A program made the position numbers and the translations under genes. Of a DNA stretch of 64,000 bases, positions 23,521 to 32,790 are shown one piece after another. How positions within the stretch are numbered: the first letter of the stretch is position 1; the number at the start of each line of letters is the position of its first letter. The stretch spans positions 18,449,001 through 18,513,000 of the forward strand of contig NC_133036.1 in assembly GCF_048771995.1 (NCBI RefSeq), in the 5' to 3' direction. The notes below the pieces were generated by a model. The model ran no database searches. It was given only the letters and a program-made list of their open reading frames with translations, and was not told where the DNA came from. The DNA comes from Taeniopygia guttata. Its lineage: Eukaryota; Chordata; Aves; Passeriformes; Estrildidae.

Positions 23521-24504
23521 CACAGCTGCTGCTGCAGCTCCTTGCTTTTCCCAGCCCTCTGCAGGATGTGTCACACTGGTCCTGTGATACTGCATGTGTG
23601 TGACAGTGCTGGGCTGCACTGCTGCTGCACAGTCTGACATTGGAATAGGATTGTTTAGTGCCAGTTAAATGCTTTTCTTTCAACATGACAAATCCACACT
23701 GATTTGACTGATCACTGAGTATTTTTCTTTAGAGCCATAGGTAGGTGTTTCAGGAGCTTAGGACCATCCTGTTGTCCTTCCCCTCTTCTCTCCCAGGCAT
23801 ATAGGAAGTCATCCTGTGAGATGAGAAGAGAAGGGGACCAGCTGTTAGCCTTGCCAGGGCCATGGCCCTGCAGCTGTGGTGGAATCCTCCTTGTGCCACC
23901 AGTAGGGCCAGGAGCAGGCTGACCTCAGCAGCGGCAGAACGTGAGTCAGGTGAGAGGATGTCTTGCTCATCTGGATGGTTTGTGTGCTGGAGAGAGAGCA
24001 GACAATGACCAGTGCACCAACCATGCAGGTGACCTTCTTTGTGGATGAGTCAGCTGTGGTTGCTGTCTTTTGATGGGTGACAGTCCTCTGTTGGACTGTA
24101 GTGATCTACACTGCCATCACCCTGTGCTCCTTTCCCACCTGCCTGATTCATACTGTTCAGGCTCAGCATGCTGCTTGTGGTAGAATGTCACCCAGACACG
24201 GCCTTTGCAATGTGCTACCTTTTTCCACAGATTTATTTTTCCACTCAGTACTAGTAGACCTTAGGACAGCCATCATTTTGAACATCATCTTCAAAACAAG
24301 TGCTGTAAGATGGCTGAGAAAAGGTGGACAAGCTGAGCACCCTTGCTCCAGAGAAAAGAGATCAGGGAGGAATTTGTCTGCGGATACACCCAGAGATGTG
24401 GTCCGAAGAGGACAAGGATCAAATACCCCTGTTGGTCAAGAGTCAGGCTGTTAATAGGTTTAAGCCACAGAAGGAAAACTTCAGTCTGAAAACTAAGAAA
24501 ATTG

Positions 24505-24705
24505 TATAACTGGAGGAAAAGTTAGACAGTGGAACATGTTGCCAAGACAGAGGTTGTGAAACTGGAGATATTTGAGGCTAGGCTAGACACCCATCCATCA
24601 GGGATGGCTTTGGAATAACTGAGTGAAGCCAGTGAACAATTCAAACAGCTTGACTAGATGACCCAGTAATAGTCCCATCCAATCCAAATATGTTTGAGAC
24701 TTCAG
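24505..24705 (+). mobile_element. CR1 LINE 3' fragment in CEBPG intron 1
   Basis: Sense-orientation CR1-like sequence: GGAACATGTTGCC, GAGGTTGTGAAACTGGAGAT, then GACTAGATGACC and CCCATCCAATCC, in the order of a CR1 3' end (GGAGATATTCAAAACC, TTGGACTAGATGACC, CCCTTCCAACC type). It is diverged, about 200 bp, and ends roughly 145 bp before the exon 2 acceptor. Confidence 0.75.
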
Positions 24706-24871
24706 AAATGTAGTTGGCAGCTTGTCCACTTCCAGCACAGTTATGATGTGTTACTGCCAGATGTACCACCAGTACTTCATGCTAAAGCCAGTGATGTATA
24801 AGATTGTAGCTGAAACCAACATCTTTAATAGCTTTTTTTTTTCCCTACTAGGTTCACCTTGCTCTTAATCC

Positions 24872-24877
24872 ATGTGA
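24872..24877 (+). promoter_or_regulatory. AUG-UGA start-stop upstream ORF of CEBPG
   Basis: The only upstream AUG in the exon 2 leader is followed at once by UGA, forming a minimal start-stop element 84 bases before the main AUG. Such elements can hold terminating ribosomes and make translation depend on leaky scanning or re-initiation. The AUG context is weak (U at -3), so many ribosomes should bypass it. Function is inferred. Confidence 0.6.
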
Positions 24878-24960
24878 AGATCTGTTGGAAGCACCTCCAG
24901 AAACCCAAGAGTTTCCAGTCTCCTAATAAATTCTGCTGTGTCCAAGAACAGCCTGCACAA

Positions 24961-25413
24961 ATGAGCAAGACATCCCAACAGAACCCCACCACAGATGCGA
25001 GCGGAGTAAGTGTGATTCACACTCAAGCACACTCCAGTGGTCTGCAGCAGGTTCCCCAGCTGGTGCCAGTCAGTCCTGGTGGTGGAGGCAAAGCTGTGCC
25101 TCCGAGCAAACAGGGAAAGAAGAGCTCCTTTGTGGATAGAAACAGTGATGAGTACCGCCAGCGCAGAGAGCGGAACAACATGGCAGTGAAAAAGAGCCGC
25201 TTAAAGAGCAAGCAGAAGGCACAGGACACACTGCAAAGGGTCAACCAGCTTAAAGAAGAAAATGAACGTTTAGAGGCAAAAATTAAACTCCTGACCAAGG
25301 AGCTGAGCGTACTGAAAGACTTGTTCCTTGAGCATGCCCACAATTTTGCAGATAATGTGCAACCTGTTGGCACTGAGACCACCACAACAAATCCAGAAAA
25401 TAGTGGACAGTAG
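24961..25413 (+). CDS. CEBPG: CCAAT/enhancer-binding protein gamma (C/EBP-gamma)
   Basis: A 150-residue bZIP protein encoded wholly in exon 2, the same length as the human protein. It starts MSKTSQQNPTTDASGVSVIH and keeps the family segment GLQQVPQLVP (27-36). The basic region DRNSDEYRQRRERNNMAVKK begins at residue 59, and SRLKSKQKAQ follows. Zipper leucines are at 97, 104, 111 and 118, and Asn101 lies within the zipper. It lacks the activation domain of C/EBP-alpha. C/EBP-gamma acts in the nucleus as a heterodimer with other C/EBPs or ATF4, in stress and redox gene control and in damping C/EBP activators. The N-terminal 50 residues and the C-terminal 20 are the most diverged from human. The AUG chosen gives the family N-terminus; the open frame just upstream has no AUG and is leader. 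Confidence 0.98.
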   Translation: MSKTSQQNPTTDASGVSVIHTQAHSSGLQQVPQLVPVSPGGGGKAVPPSKQGKKSSFVDRNSDEYRQRRERNNMAVKKSRLKSKQKAQDTLQRVNQLKEENERLEAKIKLLTKELSVLKDLFLEHAHNFADNVQPVGTETTTTNPENSGQ

Positions 25414-26930
25414 ACACCTGCGACCTTATGAAAAACTCTTGAGCTGCAGCTTGTCTGCAGTGCCCATGCAGTAACCCAGCAAAAACTGTACCTTTAGTCA
25501 TTGTTTTGTGGAGATTTTCTTCTTGTAAATTTAACACTGAAGATTTGTAACAATTAAACCAGAAACTGGTTAGGGTGTTTTAAATATTTTTCTCCTCAAA
25601 GATTTATGCAGATCTGAACTCCTAGCCAACAAGGAATGTAGTATTTAGGAGATAACGTCTTCACTGGAATATTTAATTACCATTTTAGATTCACATAATG
25701 GGAGGAATCCAGCAGGATGGCTCACTGTAATATCAGAAACTTGTAATTGGATAGAACATCTTTAAATACCTGTTAGCATATTTTAGCCCTCTGTTTTTCT
25801 CCATTACATATTACAAACTGCAAAGGCTGTGGAGAATTTTTGCTTTTTACTTTAAATCTGTAGAATTGAAGTCCTATGAAGCACCAGATAGGTCCCTCCT
25901 GTCCAGTTATAGTTGATGGGGAGGTTGTAGTGATAGTGAGCTGGGATGCTTACCAGTGTTCACCAGAAAAATAACAACATGCTCCGATGACATATCCAGG
26001 CAGTTGGCCTCCAAATGGCACATGAAGCATCCTGTACAAGAGGCAAAGCAGCACACTGACAAAGCCTTTTATTTAAGCTTGTATTTTTATACTGCTCACA
26101 TAGTGACTGGGGCCTTATGAGAACAAGAGTTTGTTTTCAGAAAATTTCAAAATGCTACCAAAAAACTGTGCCCTGCAAAATTACATTCTTGCTGGGAAGG
26201 AGGTGTACCAGGGAGAACAAAAAGTGCAGCTTGGCATAGCAGTGGAAGGAGCAGGACAGCAGGTGTTCAGCTGGGATGTATGGATCACTACTGGCTGACA
26301 TTAATCTTACAGAAATTTACAGTGATTTTAAAAATAAATGGCCCTAGTAACTGATTTGATGAAATTTCTACAGCCATCATACATCTGTGTGAAGAAGTAT
26401 CTTTAGTCTTGTTTCATTTCCATAGAAGTTTTTCTGTAGCAACTTTTTTATTGCTACTGCTTAGTCTTTGCCGTGATCCATAATACAGTGCTACATGCTA
26501 TACTGAGGATTTAAACAAAGTAAAGCAGGAACTTTGATGTAACTTTAATTTATTTTAATTTTTAAATATTTCATTGATGGTATGGTTATTTTACATTTAA
26601 CCTGTGTGTCTGTCTTGTAGATTGCTACACTGTCTTAATTTCCCTCTTCCACTACCTTTGTCCATAGATTATTTTGGAGGATGCTTGTTTGCTTTGTATC
26701 TGCACTTAGGAAAAAAACTTGGATGTTATCTCTATGAAGATACTGTTAAGAGAATGAAACCCTGAAAAGTTCTTTTTTGAATTTAAACTTTTAATACATG
26801 TGGAAAACTTTTATGGATTGTTTTGGATTATGTTAGACTTTTTAATGATATGTTTTTTTCATTCTAACTGCATCTGAAGTTGGTAGGGTTGAAATACCAG
26901 AAGCTAATAAAAATGTTTTGCTTGTAGTAG
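25414..26930 (+). other. CEBPG: CEBPG 3' untranslated region
   Basis: About 1.5 kb of AT-rich, non-coding sequence after the stop. Candidate poly(A) hexamers are at 26333-26338 and 26906-26911; the second is followed by a GU-rich stretch and is preferred. Exon 2 would then be about 2.08 kb long. Confidence 0.65.
26906..26911 (+). terminator. Probable CEBPG poly(A) signal
   Basis: AATAAA followed within a few bases by TGTTTTGCTTGTAG, a GU-rich downstream element. Cleavage is expected near 26930. An earlier AATAAA at 26333 could serve a shorter transcript. Confidence 0.6.
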
Positions 26931-27152
26931 CCTCATTTTACCCATCCCTTTTCTATTTCCCTCAAGTGCAGAGTTGCCCAAGTCACACAACTGTCTTGGA
27001 GACATCAGTGCAATAGTCTGTGTTCCCCTCTTTCACTCAGGTTTCTGCTCCATGGAAGCAATCAGAAACTCACTACAGTTTTTTCTAAATGTCTGATTTA
27101 ACAAAAAAGGCAAAAAAAAAATTTAAAACTGAAAATATATTGCATTTAGATT

Positions 27153-27175
27153 GGGGGGAGGGGGGGGCGCAGGGG
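27153..27175 (+). other. G-run, possible quadruplex
   Basis: Six G, an A, eight G, a short CGCA, then four G lie within 23 bases about 220 bp past the likely end of CEBPG. The eight-G run can supply two G-tracts. G-rich sites after poly(A) signals can slow polymerase and aid termination; that role here is speculative. Confidence 0.5.
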
Positions 27176-27605
27176 AAGAGAAGCAGAACACCAAAAATTG
27201 CCAGGACAAAGATGACCTGAAGGCATCTCCTTCCTTAACTGCACGTCCCCTGGTGGAAAGGGCAGCGCTGATCTCTTCCCTGCTGGTCTGAGCCGTGGAC
27301 TGGGACTGTGGCCCTGTTGTCCTACAGTTGGTTTGCCAGGCAGGTCTGGGGCCCTCCTCCACCAGTCTGAACAGGGGCTGCAAATCCCCACTGTTTCCTT
27401 GTGATTTTGGTGGAAATGATTCTGAGATCTCCTGTGAGTGAGGGCGATCCTCTTTCCGGGTGACTTTTCCACCTGTTGCTCCTGACAGCTCTGATCCCCT
27501 TTCCTTCATGTTTAAAACCACTGAGTTATGAAAGTCATTTGTTTGGAAAATGAAATTTCTGGTTTATCAGCCTCTGCACTGTTTTGTTGTTTTTTTTTTA
27601 ACTGA

Positions 27606-27760
27606 TGCTGTGGTTTAAGCCCAAATGAAAATAAACCCCACGCAGCCACTCCCAACCCCCTCAGGTGAGAGAGATGAAATGCAGATTAGGGGTTGAGATA
27701 ACAATTTACTGTTACTGGAACAATTTTCAATTTAACAGCAACCAGATAAGAAAATCAGTG
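27606..27760. mobile_element. LTR fragment, endogenous retrovirus
   Basis: The block begins TGCTGTGGTTTAAGCCC and continues with CACGCAGCCACTC and GGGGTTGAGATAACAA, in the order of a widespread avian LTR I recall (TGTTGTGGTTTAACCCC, CACGCAGCCGCTCGC, GGGTTGAGATAAGAAC). Only one end is clear; the other fades near a GC-rich minisatellite. It is an old, degraded fragment without coding parts. Confidence 0.6.
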
Positions 27761-27875
27761 CCAGCAGCTGTGGCAGAGGCGATGCCCCAGGGGGCTCAGG
27801 GCCAGGAGTGACCCAAGGTGGCGGCAGCCTCTGCTCAGCACCCGGGCCTGGTCCCCACCGCCGGGCCACAGGGGA

Positions 27876-28313
27876 CAGCCACAGCATGGGGACAGCCACC
27901 CCTGGCCTTGGGGACAGCCACCCTGGCCTTGGGGACAGCCCCGGCATGGGGACAGCCACCCCGGCATGGGGACAGCACCAGCACAGGGACAGCCATCCCT
28001 GGCCTTGGGGACAGCCCCGGCACGGGGACAGCCACCCCGGCATGGGGACAGCCATCCCTGGCCTTGGGGACAGCCACCCCGGCCTTGGGGGCAGTAAGAC
28101 TGCCAAGCCAACCTGGCCTTGGGGACAGCGATCCCCGGCCTTGGGGACACCAGGACAAAGATCCCTGGCCTTGGGGACACCAGGCCAATTATCCCTGACC
28201 TTGGTGGCACCAGGACAAGGCTCCCTGCCCTAGGCTGGCACTGGAACAAGGATCCCTGTCCTTGACTGGCACTGGGACAATGATCCTTGTCCCCAGCTGG
28301 CAGCAGGACAAGG
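27876..28313. repeat. Minisatellite, about 20-22 bp units (GGGGACAGCC...)
   Basis: About twenty units alternate between GGGGACAGCCACCCCGGCAT and GGGGACAGCCATCCCTGGCC(TT), becoming more irregular (GGGGACACCAGGACAA) toward the right. It lies between the CEBPG and PEPD 3' ends. Long open frames on both strands here are products of the periodicity. Confidence 0.92.
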
Positions 28314-29179
28314 CCCGGGAGGAGCAGTGGCTCTGTGCAGCACCTCAGTGCCATGACTGTAACAAATGCATGATTTAAATGTGCCCCAGTGAGAGGCTGC
28401 AAGAAAGGGCTCAGGCTTATTCCAAGCCCCCACCTGCCAAAGCAGCTCCAAGGAGCAAGGCTCGTTTCCCCCAAAGTGAAGCAGCCCAGGCTGTGCAGCA
28501 GCAAAGTACCCCCATCTCACCCCTCTGCTGCAGGGCACAGAAAATTTCAGTGCAGTCCTATAAAAGTTAAGATTTTCCTTCTGACACATTTTTCTTCAGT
28601 CTGTGACAGAATCCACATGCCTGTCAGTACAGAAGGAGTTACAGCACCACACATTTCACCAGGAAAGGAGATTCCCATTTTCTCACTGTCCCCTAAGGGA
28701 AGGGGTCTGCTCTAGCCCCACGAGCACTGGGAGGCTGCACTCCTTTAAGAACCCCTGCAGCTGCAGCAGGGTAATTGGCAGGTAAATTCAGAGTGCACCC
28801 AACCCCAGGGAGCTCAAGCAATTTGCTGGAGCAACTTACATGCATCATTTCAGAAGCGCTCAGACGTTTCTAAACACACAAATTTGCTGGGCATAAGACA
28901 CGTTCTGTCACTTCGGTGCCAATTCTATTCAGTCTGTTTGTGCCAAGGGGAAAAGGCATTTGAGAAAACATGATGGAATATAAAATACCATGATGTAGTC
29001 AAAAAGAAAATTTGCCATAACCTGTACTTTCACCCCATTAATATATTAAAATTATTAAACACCACTTTTTAAAGTATTAAATATCACTGTGCCTGTGGCA
29101 AGCACATTTCTCTCCCTCTCAGGATTTTTCATAGAGGTGCACAGAGAGAAATGAAAGAGAAAACAATTTCTATTTCTGC

Positions 29180-29474
29180 TCCTTGTTTTTCCTATGTGGA
29201 ATGTGTTTGGTGAATTGTTTACCTGGGGTGAGTCCTTGGTTGGATTCTGGTGAGGATTGTTTGAGCTGATGGCCAATCCAACCCACCTGGGGCTGGACTC
29301 TCCAGAGAGGGTCAGGAGTTGTGTTAGAGTTAGAGAAAGTAGTATGTAGATTTAGTATCCTCCTTTTATATAGCATATTAATGTATTTTAGCAGTTACAA
29401 TAAAGAAATAATTCAGCCTTCTGAATTCAGTCAGACATCATCATTTATTCCCATTGGGTTCGCCTGCATTTACA
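29180..29474 (+). mobile_element. Solo LTR, endogenous retrovirus (passerine ERVL-like)
   Basis: Contains GGATTCTGGTGAGGATTGTT, TGAGCTGATGGCCAATCC and GGACTCTCCAGAGAGGGTCA. An AATAAAG lies at about 29399-29405, and CAGCCTTCTGAATTCAGTCA and a terminal TTTACA follow. This order resembles passerine ERVL-type LTRs I recall. The right end at TACA is fairly clear and the left end is approximate. It is a solo LTR of intermediate age. Confidence 0.6.
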
Positions 29475-29719
29475 ATATTTGGCTTTTTAAAAAAGGTTTA
29501 TTCCTCCTCCCCTCCCCAATTTAGGAAAAAAGGTCTAATTCACTTTTTGCTTAAGTGGATAAAAATGATCATAATTACGGAACAACTCTGGAATGAAGGA
29601 TGAAATTTATATTCACCAAGTTCATGGGGCTGATGATGAAGGAGAACGGAGAGGGCGGCCCATGGCAGACCGAGCGCACGGAGCGGGGAGCGGGCACGGA
29701 GCGGCGGCTGGGTCAGGAG

Positions 29720-30288
29720 CAGCAGAACCAGCTCCAAGCAGAACCGGCTCCAAGCAGAACCGGCTCCACAGCAGAACCGGCTCCGCAGCAGAACCGGCTC
29801 CAAGCAGAACCGGCTCCAAGCAGAACCGGCTCCAAGCAGAACCGGCTCCACAGCAGAACCGGCTCCAAGCAGAACTGGCTCCACAGCAGAACCGGCTCCA
29901 AGCAGAACTGGCTCCAAGCAGAACCGGCTCCAAGCAGAACCGGCTCCGCAGTAGATCCAGCTCCACAGCAGAACCGGCTCCACAGCAGAACCGGCTCCAC
30001 AGCAGAACTGGCTCCAAGCAGAACCGGCTCCAAGCAGAACCGGCTCCAAGCAGAACCGGCCCCACAGCAAAACCGGCTCCAAGCAGAACCGGCTCCAAGC
30101 AGAACCGGCTCCAAGCAGAACCGGCCCCACAGCAAAACCGGCTCCAAGCAGAACCGGCTCCAAGCAGAACCGGCTCCAAGCAGAACCGGCTCCAAGAACT
30201 GGCTCCAAGCAGAACCGGCTCCACAGCAGAACCGGCTCCAAGCAGAACCGGCTCCAAGCAGAACCGGCTCCACAGCAGAACCGGCTCC
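29720..30288. repeat. 16/17-bp minisatellite (CAGAACCGGCTCCAAG), about 34 copies
   Basis: A 16-bp unit, CAGAACCGGCTCCAAG, is repeated with an interspersed 17-bp form (CAGAACCGGCTCCACAG) over about 570 bp. Sixteen is not a multiple of three, so three units (48 bp) form one period in translation. Every frame cycles through the same peptide, SRTGSKQNRLQAEPAP, and no stop appears for long distances. High identity suggests a recent expansion. Confidence 0.95.
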
Positions 30289-30346
30289 TGCCAGCGCCCA
30301 GCACGGGCGGGGAAGGCCGCTCAGCCACACGGGGTGACGGCTCAGC

Positions 30347-30454
30347 TGAAACAGTTCCAAACTCTCCTTTCCAAAGCCGAGGAGTGTTCCTATCAAACAG
30401 TGAAACAGTTCCAAACTCTCCTTTCCAAAGCCGAGGAGTGTTCCTATCAAACAG
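30347..30454. repeat. 54-bp exact tandem duplication
   Basis: The 54 bases starting TGAAACAGTTCCAAACTCTC at 30347 are repeated exactly at 30401-30454. It lies about 60 bp after the 16-bp array and may belong to the same unstable region. Confidence 0.95.
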
Positions 30455-30459
30455 TGACT

Positions 30460-32100
30460 GCTGCGGAACCCGAGCACCAGCAGGTTGGCAGGTTTCAGTG
30501 CCCAAAGCACTGAGCCATCCCTGGGCGTGTTCAGAGCTGCCACGGGAAAACACTCGGCTGTGGAGGAACGGGGCTGAGGCCACGGGCCCCGTTTTCACTG
30601 AAAAAACTCAGTGTTGGGGGCAGATAAGTTCCGAGCAATGCCAGAATAGTCTCTGTGTTCTCATATCTGCAAGGCTACCAAAGCAAAGCCTGATGTCCTG
30701 TGCAGGTACTGCGTTTCAGAGGTGGAAGATTCCAGGCAGCACAGCAGGAACATCAATGCAGCAGCACATACAAGCTTCTGATCTGACATCGTCCCTTCCT
30801 GAAAAAACTGTTTCCCTTCACAGTCAAGAATTCCTGCACTTGCCTGTTACAAACCAATGTTAAGAAACCTCTAAAAAAATTTTAATAGGCTTATTTATTA
30901 ATTGAGTGATATTAATGAAGTCCTCTGGATTGTTTCACAACATATCTTTGTTCTCCCACATGAAGGTTCCTACATAGCAGTGGATCACCAAGCTGTGGGG
31001 AATAAAGCACAGGCTCTTGGCACACAGACCAACCTGCTTAACAGAAGGAGCTCTCCTAGAGCAGTGCATCTGATGATTTGTGAGGAGATGATTTCAGGCC
31101 TAAATGCAGTGCTGGGGCAGGCACCAAGGCGGTGGCAGTGGTGTCTGACAGCACCCAGCCCACGCTGTGCTGTGCCCCCAGGTGAGACAGGGGCTCACAG
31201 TCCGTCCCTCTGCCTGCAGCTCAGTGGCCTGGTGTGAGCACAGAGCTGAGCTGCTCACACCAAGGCGCTGAGACATCAGCTCAGCTGATGCCTTCAGTGG
31301 GAAATCCTCACCTGGCAGGCACTGAGACTCAGAAAGGCCCTGATGTTCTGCTGTGGCTTCAGCTCCCTCCGAAACACAGCAGAGGGACGTTCTGAAGTGG
31401 CTTTGCAATCAAACTGCAACAGGATCTGAACATTGAACAGGAGTTTTGATGTGTATGTAGAGTGAGAAAGATTATTTTTATGTAGTTACCAGCACCTAGT
31501 GCTATTTTATGATGCAAGAAATGTATTTATTATCCTGCAAGCTGATGAATACCTGCAGTAAAAAACAAAGTTCTCTTGGTAATTTACAACTTGCATGAGT
31601 GGAAAATAATTTTGTGACCAATATTAATATGTTTGTAAGGTATCCAAATAATATTTACATTATTTCATTCTGAACTAACACTGAGCAGTTAAAAGTAACT
31701 CTATCATGCTGCACAGCATATGCTGCTGAATGACCATGAGCCCTGCAGCAAAGATATTCCCCCTTCTTTCAACTTTTAAGGGCCATGAACACCATAGCAA
31801 TCTGTGTTTTTAAGGAACAAATAGATGAACAGATCTAATGAGCATGGGGCTGTGTGTGAAGGATCAGTACAGCCACTACCCAGAGCAGAAAACTCTGGCT
31901 AGAGAAGGGTCAAAGTTTGCAGAGCACAAATTGATAGTAGGGTCAGATAAAGAAGCAGGAACTGGAGCAGAAAAGCATAATGACCACAAAGTTGTGAACA
32001 CAAATGATGCCAAGGTGAATTTTAATAAAAATCTGATTCTGCTTAGTACATACATACAGATCCATAAGAAAAATATGTCATTATGTCCACTGAGAACAAC
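30460..32100. other. Intergenic region between CEBPG and PEPD ends
   Basis: Mostly AT-rich DNA with no supported gene, RNA or mobile element. The PEPD 3' UTR may reach into its right end, depending on which poly(A) signal is used. Confidence 0.55.
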
Positions 32101-32105
32101 TGATT

Positions 32106-32111
32106 TTTATT
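32106..32111 (-). terminator. Candidate distal PEPD poly(A) signal
   Basis: TTTATT on the plus strand reads AATAAA on the PEPD sense strand about 400 bases after the stop, a length near the human 3' UTR as I recall it. A closer AATAAA lies at the complement of 32440-32445, about 70 bases after the stop. Confidence 0.4.
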
Positions 32112-32439
32112 TCTGTTTTTAACAGCACTTGTCATGGAGTTTAAAAAAGGACTTAAGTGTTTACAATTGCTCATAGTTTTCAGATAATCCATTTGGTGTT
32201 TTAGAGTCCGAATCATCAAAATTCAGATTTAATTGCAAGATACAATCTGAGCTGAGATCTAACAGAAGTGTAAGAACCATTGATAAGGCAGCAGGGTTAT
32301 TTGGCTGCCACTTGGTCCCATAAACTGCTGACTGCAAGCAGCAGTTGAGTTACCTGGGCCTTCTACCTTCATTTTTAATGCATGAACTTTTCCAGCTCGT
32401 AGCCTGCCTGCCTCTCTTGCTATTAACAGTTGGATGCAT

Positions 32440-32445
32440 TTTATT
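32440..32445 (-). terminator. Candidate proximal PEPD poly(A) signal
   Basis: AATAAA on the sense strand about 70 bases after the PEPD stop codon. It would give a very short 3' UTR. Sequence alone cannot choose between this and the distal hexamer. Confidence 0.35.
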
Positions 32446-32512
32446 TCATATACCGCAGCATTAAATCAGAATGATGACTGATTTGTTGAGGCAGTAAGCA
32501 TCATCCTCAAGT

Positions 32513-32662
32513 TTACTTCTTTTGGCTGGAGAGGCAGTCAAATGACTTGGCACTGCTCTGGCCTTCTGCCATGAAAGTCTCTATTTCTTCCACAGTCCGT
32601 GGCACACACGTGAGCAGCTCCATGCCCGTGGCTGTCACCACGATGTCGTCCTCAATCCGCAC
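32513..32662 (-). CDS. PEPD: Prolidase (Xaa-Pro dipeptidase), last coding exon
   Basis: Encodes [20 protein letters not shown], then [14 protein letters not shown] and a tail ending SSQKK, followed by a UAA stop. It matches human prolidase from Val449 to the end. It contains the equivalents of Arg450 and the metal-ligand Glu452 (VRIE motif) and the conserved [11 protein letters not shown] segment. The acceptor CTGTGCAG precedes the GUG codon, so the exon begins in phase 0 and continues directly from GG at the end of the exon at 40551-40742. The C-terminal 19 or so residues differ from human in sequence and are four residues longer. Prolidase is a cytosolic homodimeric Mn-dependent enzyme of the pita-bread fold that splits dipeptides with C-terminal proline or hydroxyproline, in collagen recycling. 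Confidence 0.96.
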   Translation of the reverse strand: MRIEDDIVVTATGMELLTCVPRTVEEIETFMAEGQSSAKSFDCLSSQKK

Positions 32663-32717
32663 CTGCACAGGGAGCACACGGTCACCAGGACACTCAGATG
32701 GGGTGAGAAGCACCTCA

Positions 32718-32790
<73 letters not shown>

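Larger units (their letters stand above)
20077..24851 (+). other. CEBPG: CEBPG intron 1
   Basis: A 4775-base intron from the GTAAGC donor to the acceptor at 24850-24851, which follows a run of T/C. It contains the intronic CARE, a 57-bp tandem repeat near 23.4 kb and a CR1 fragment ending about 145 bp before exon 2. No other gene is supported inside it. Confidence 0.7.

Noticed and set aside
27123-27521. 132-codon minus-strand open frame after CEBPG
   Set aside because: No recognisable domain, and it runs through the G-run at one end; probably chance.
29540-30598. Overlapping open frames of up to 352 codons on both strands
   Set aside because: They are produced by the 16-bp minisatellite; the low-complexity peptide and frame rotation argue against a gene.
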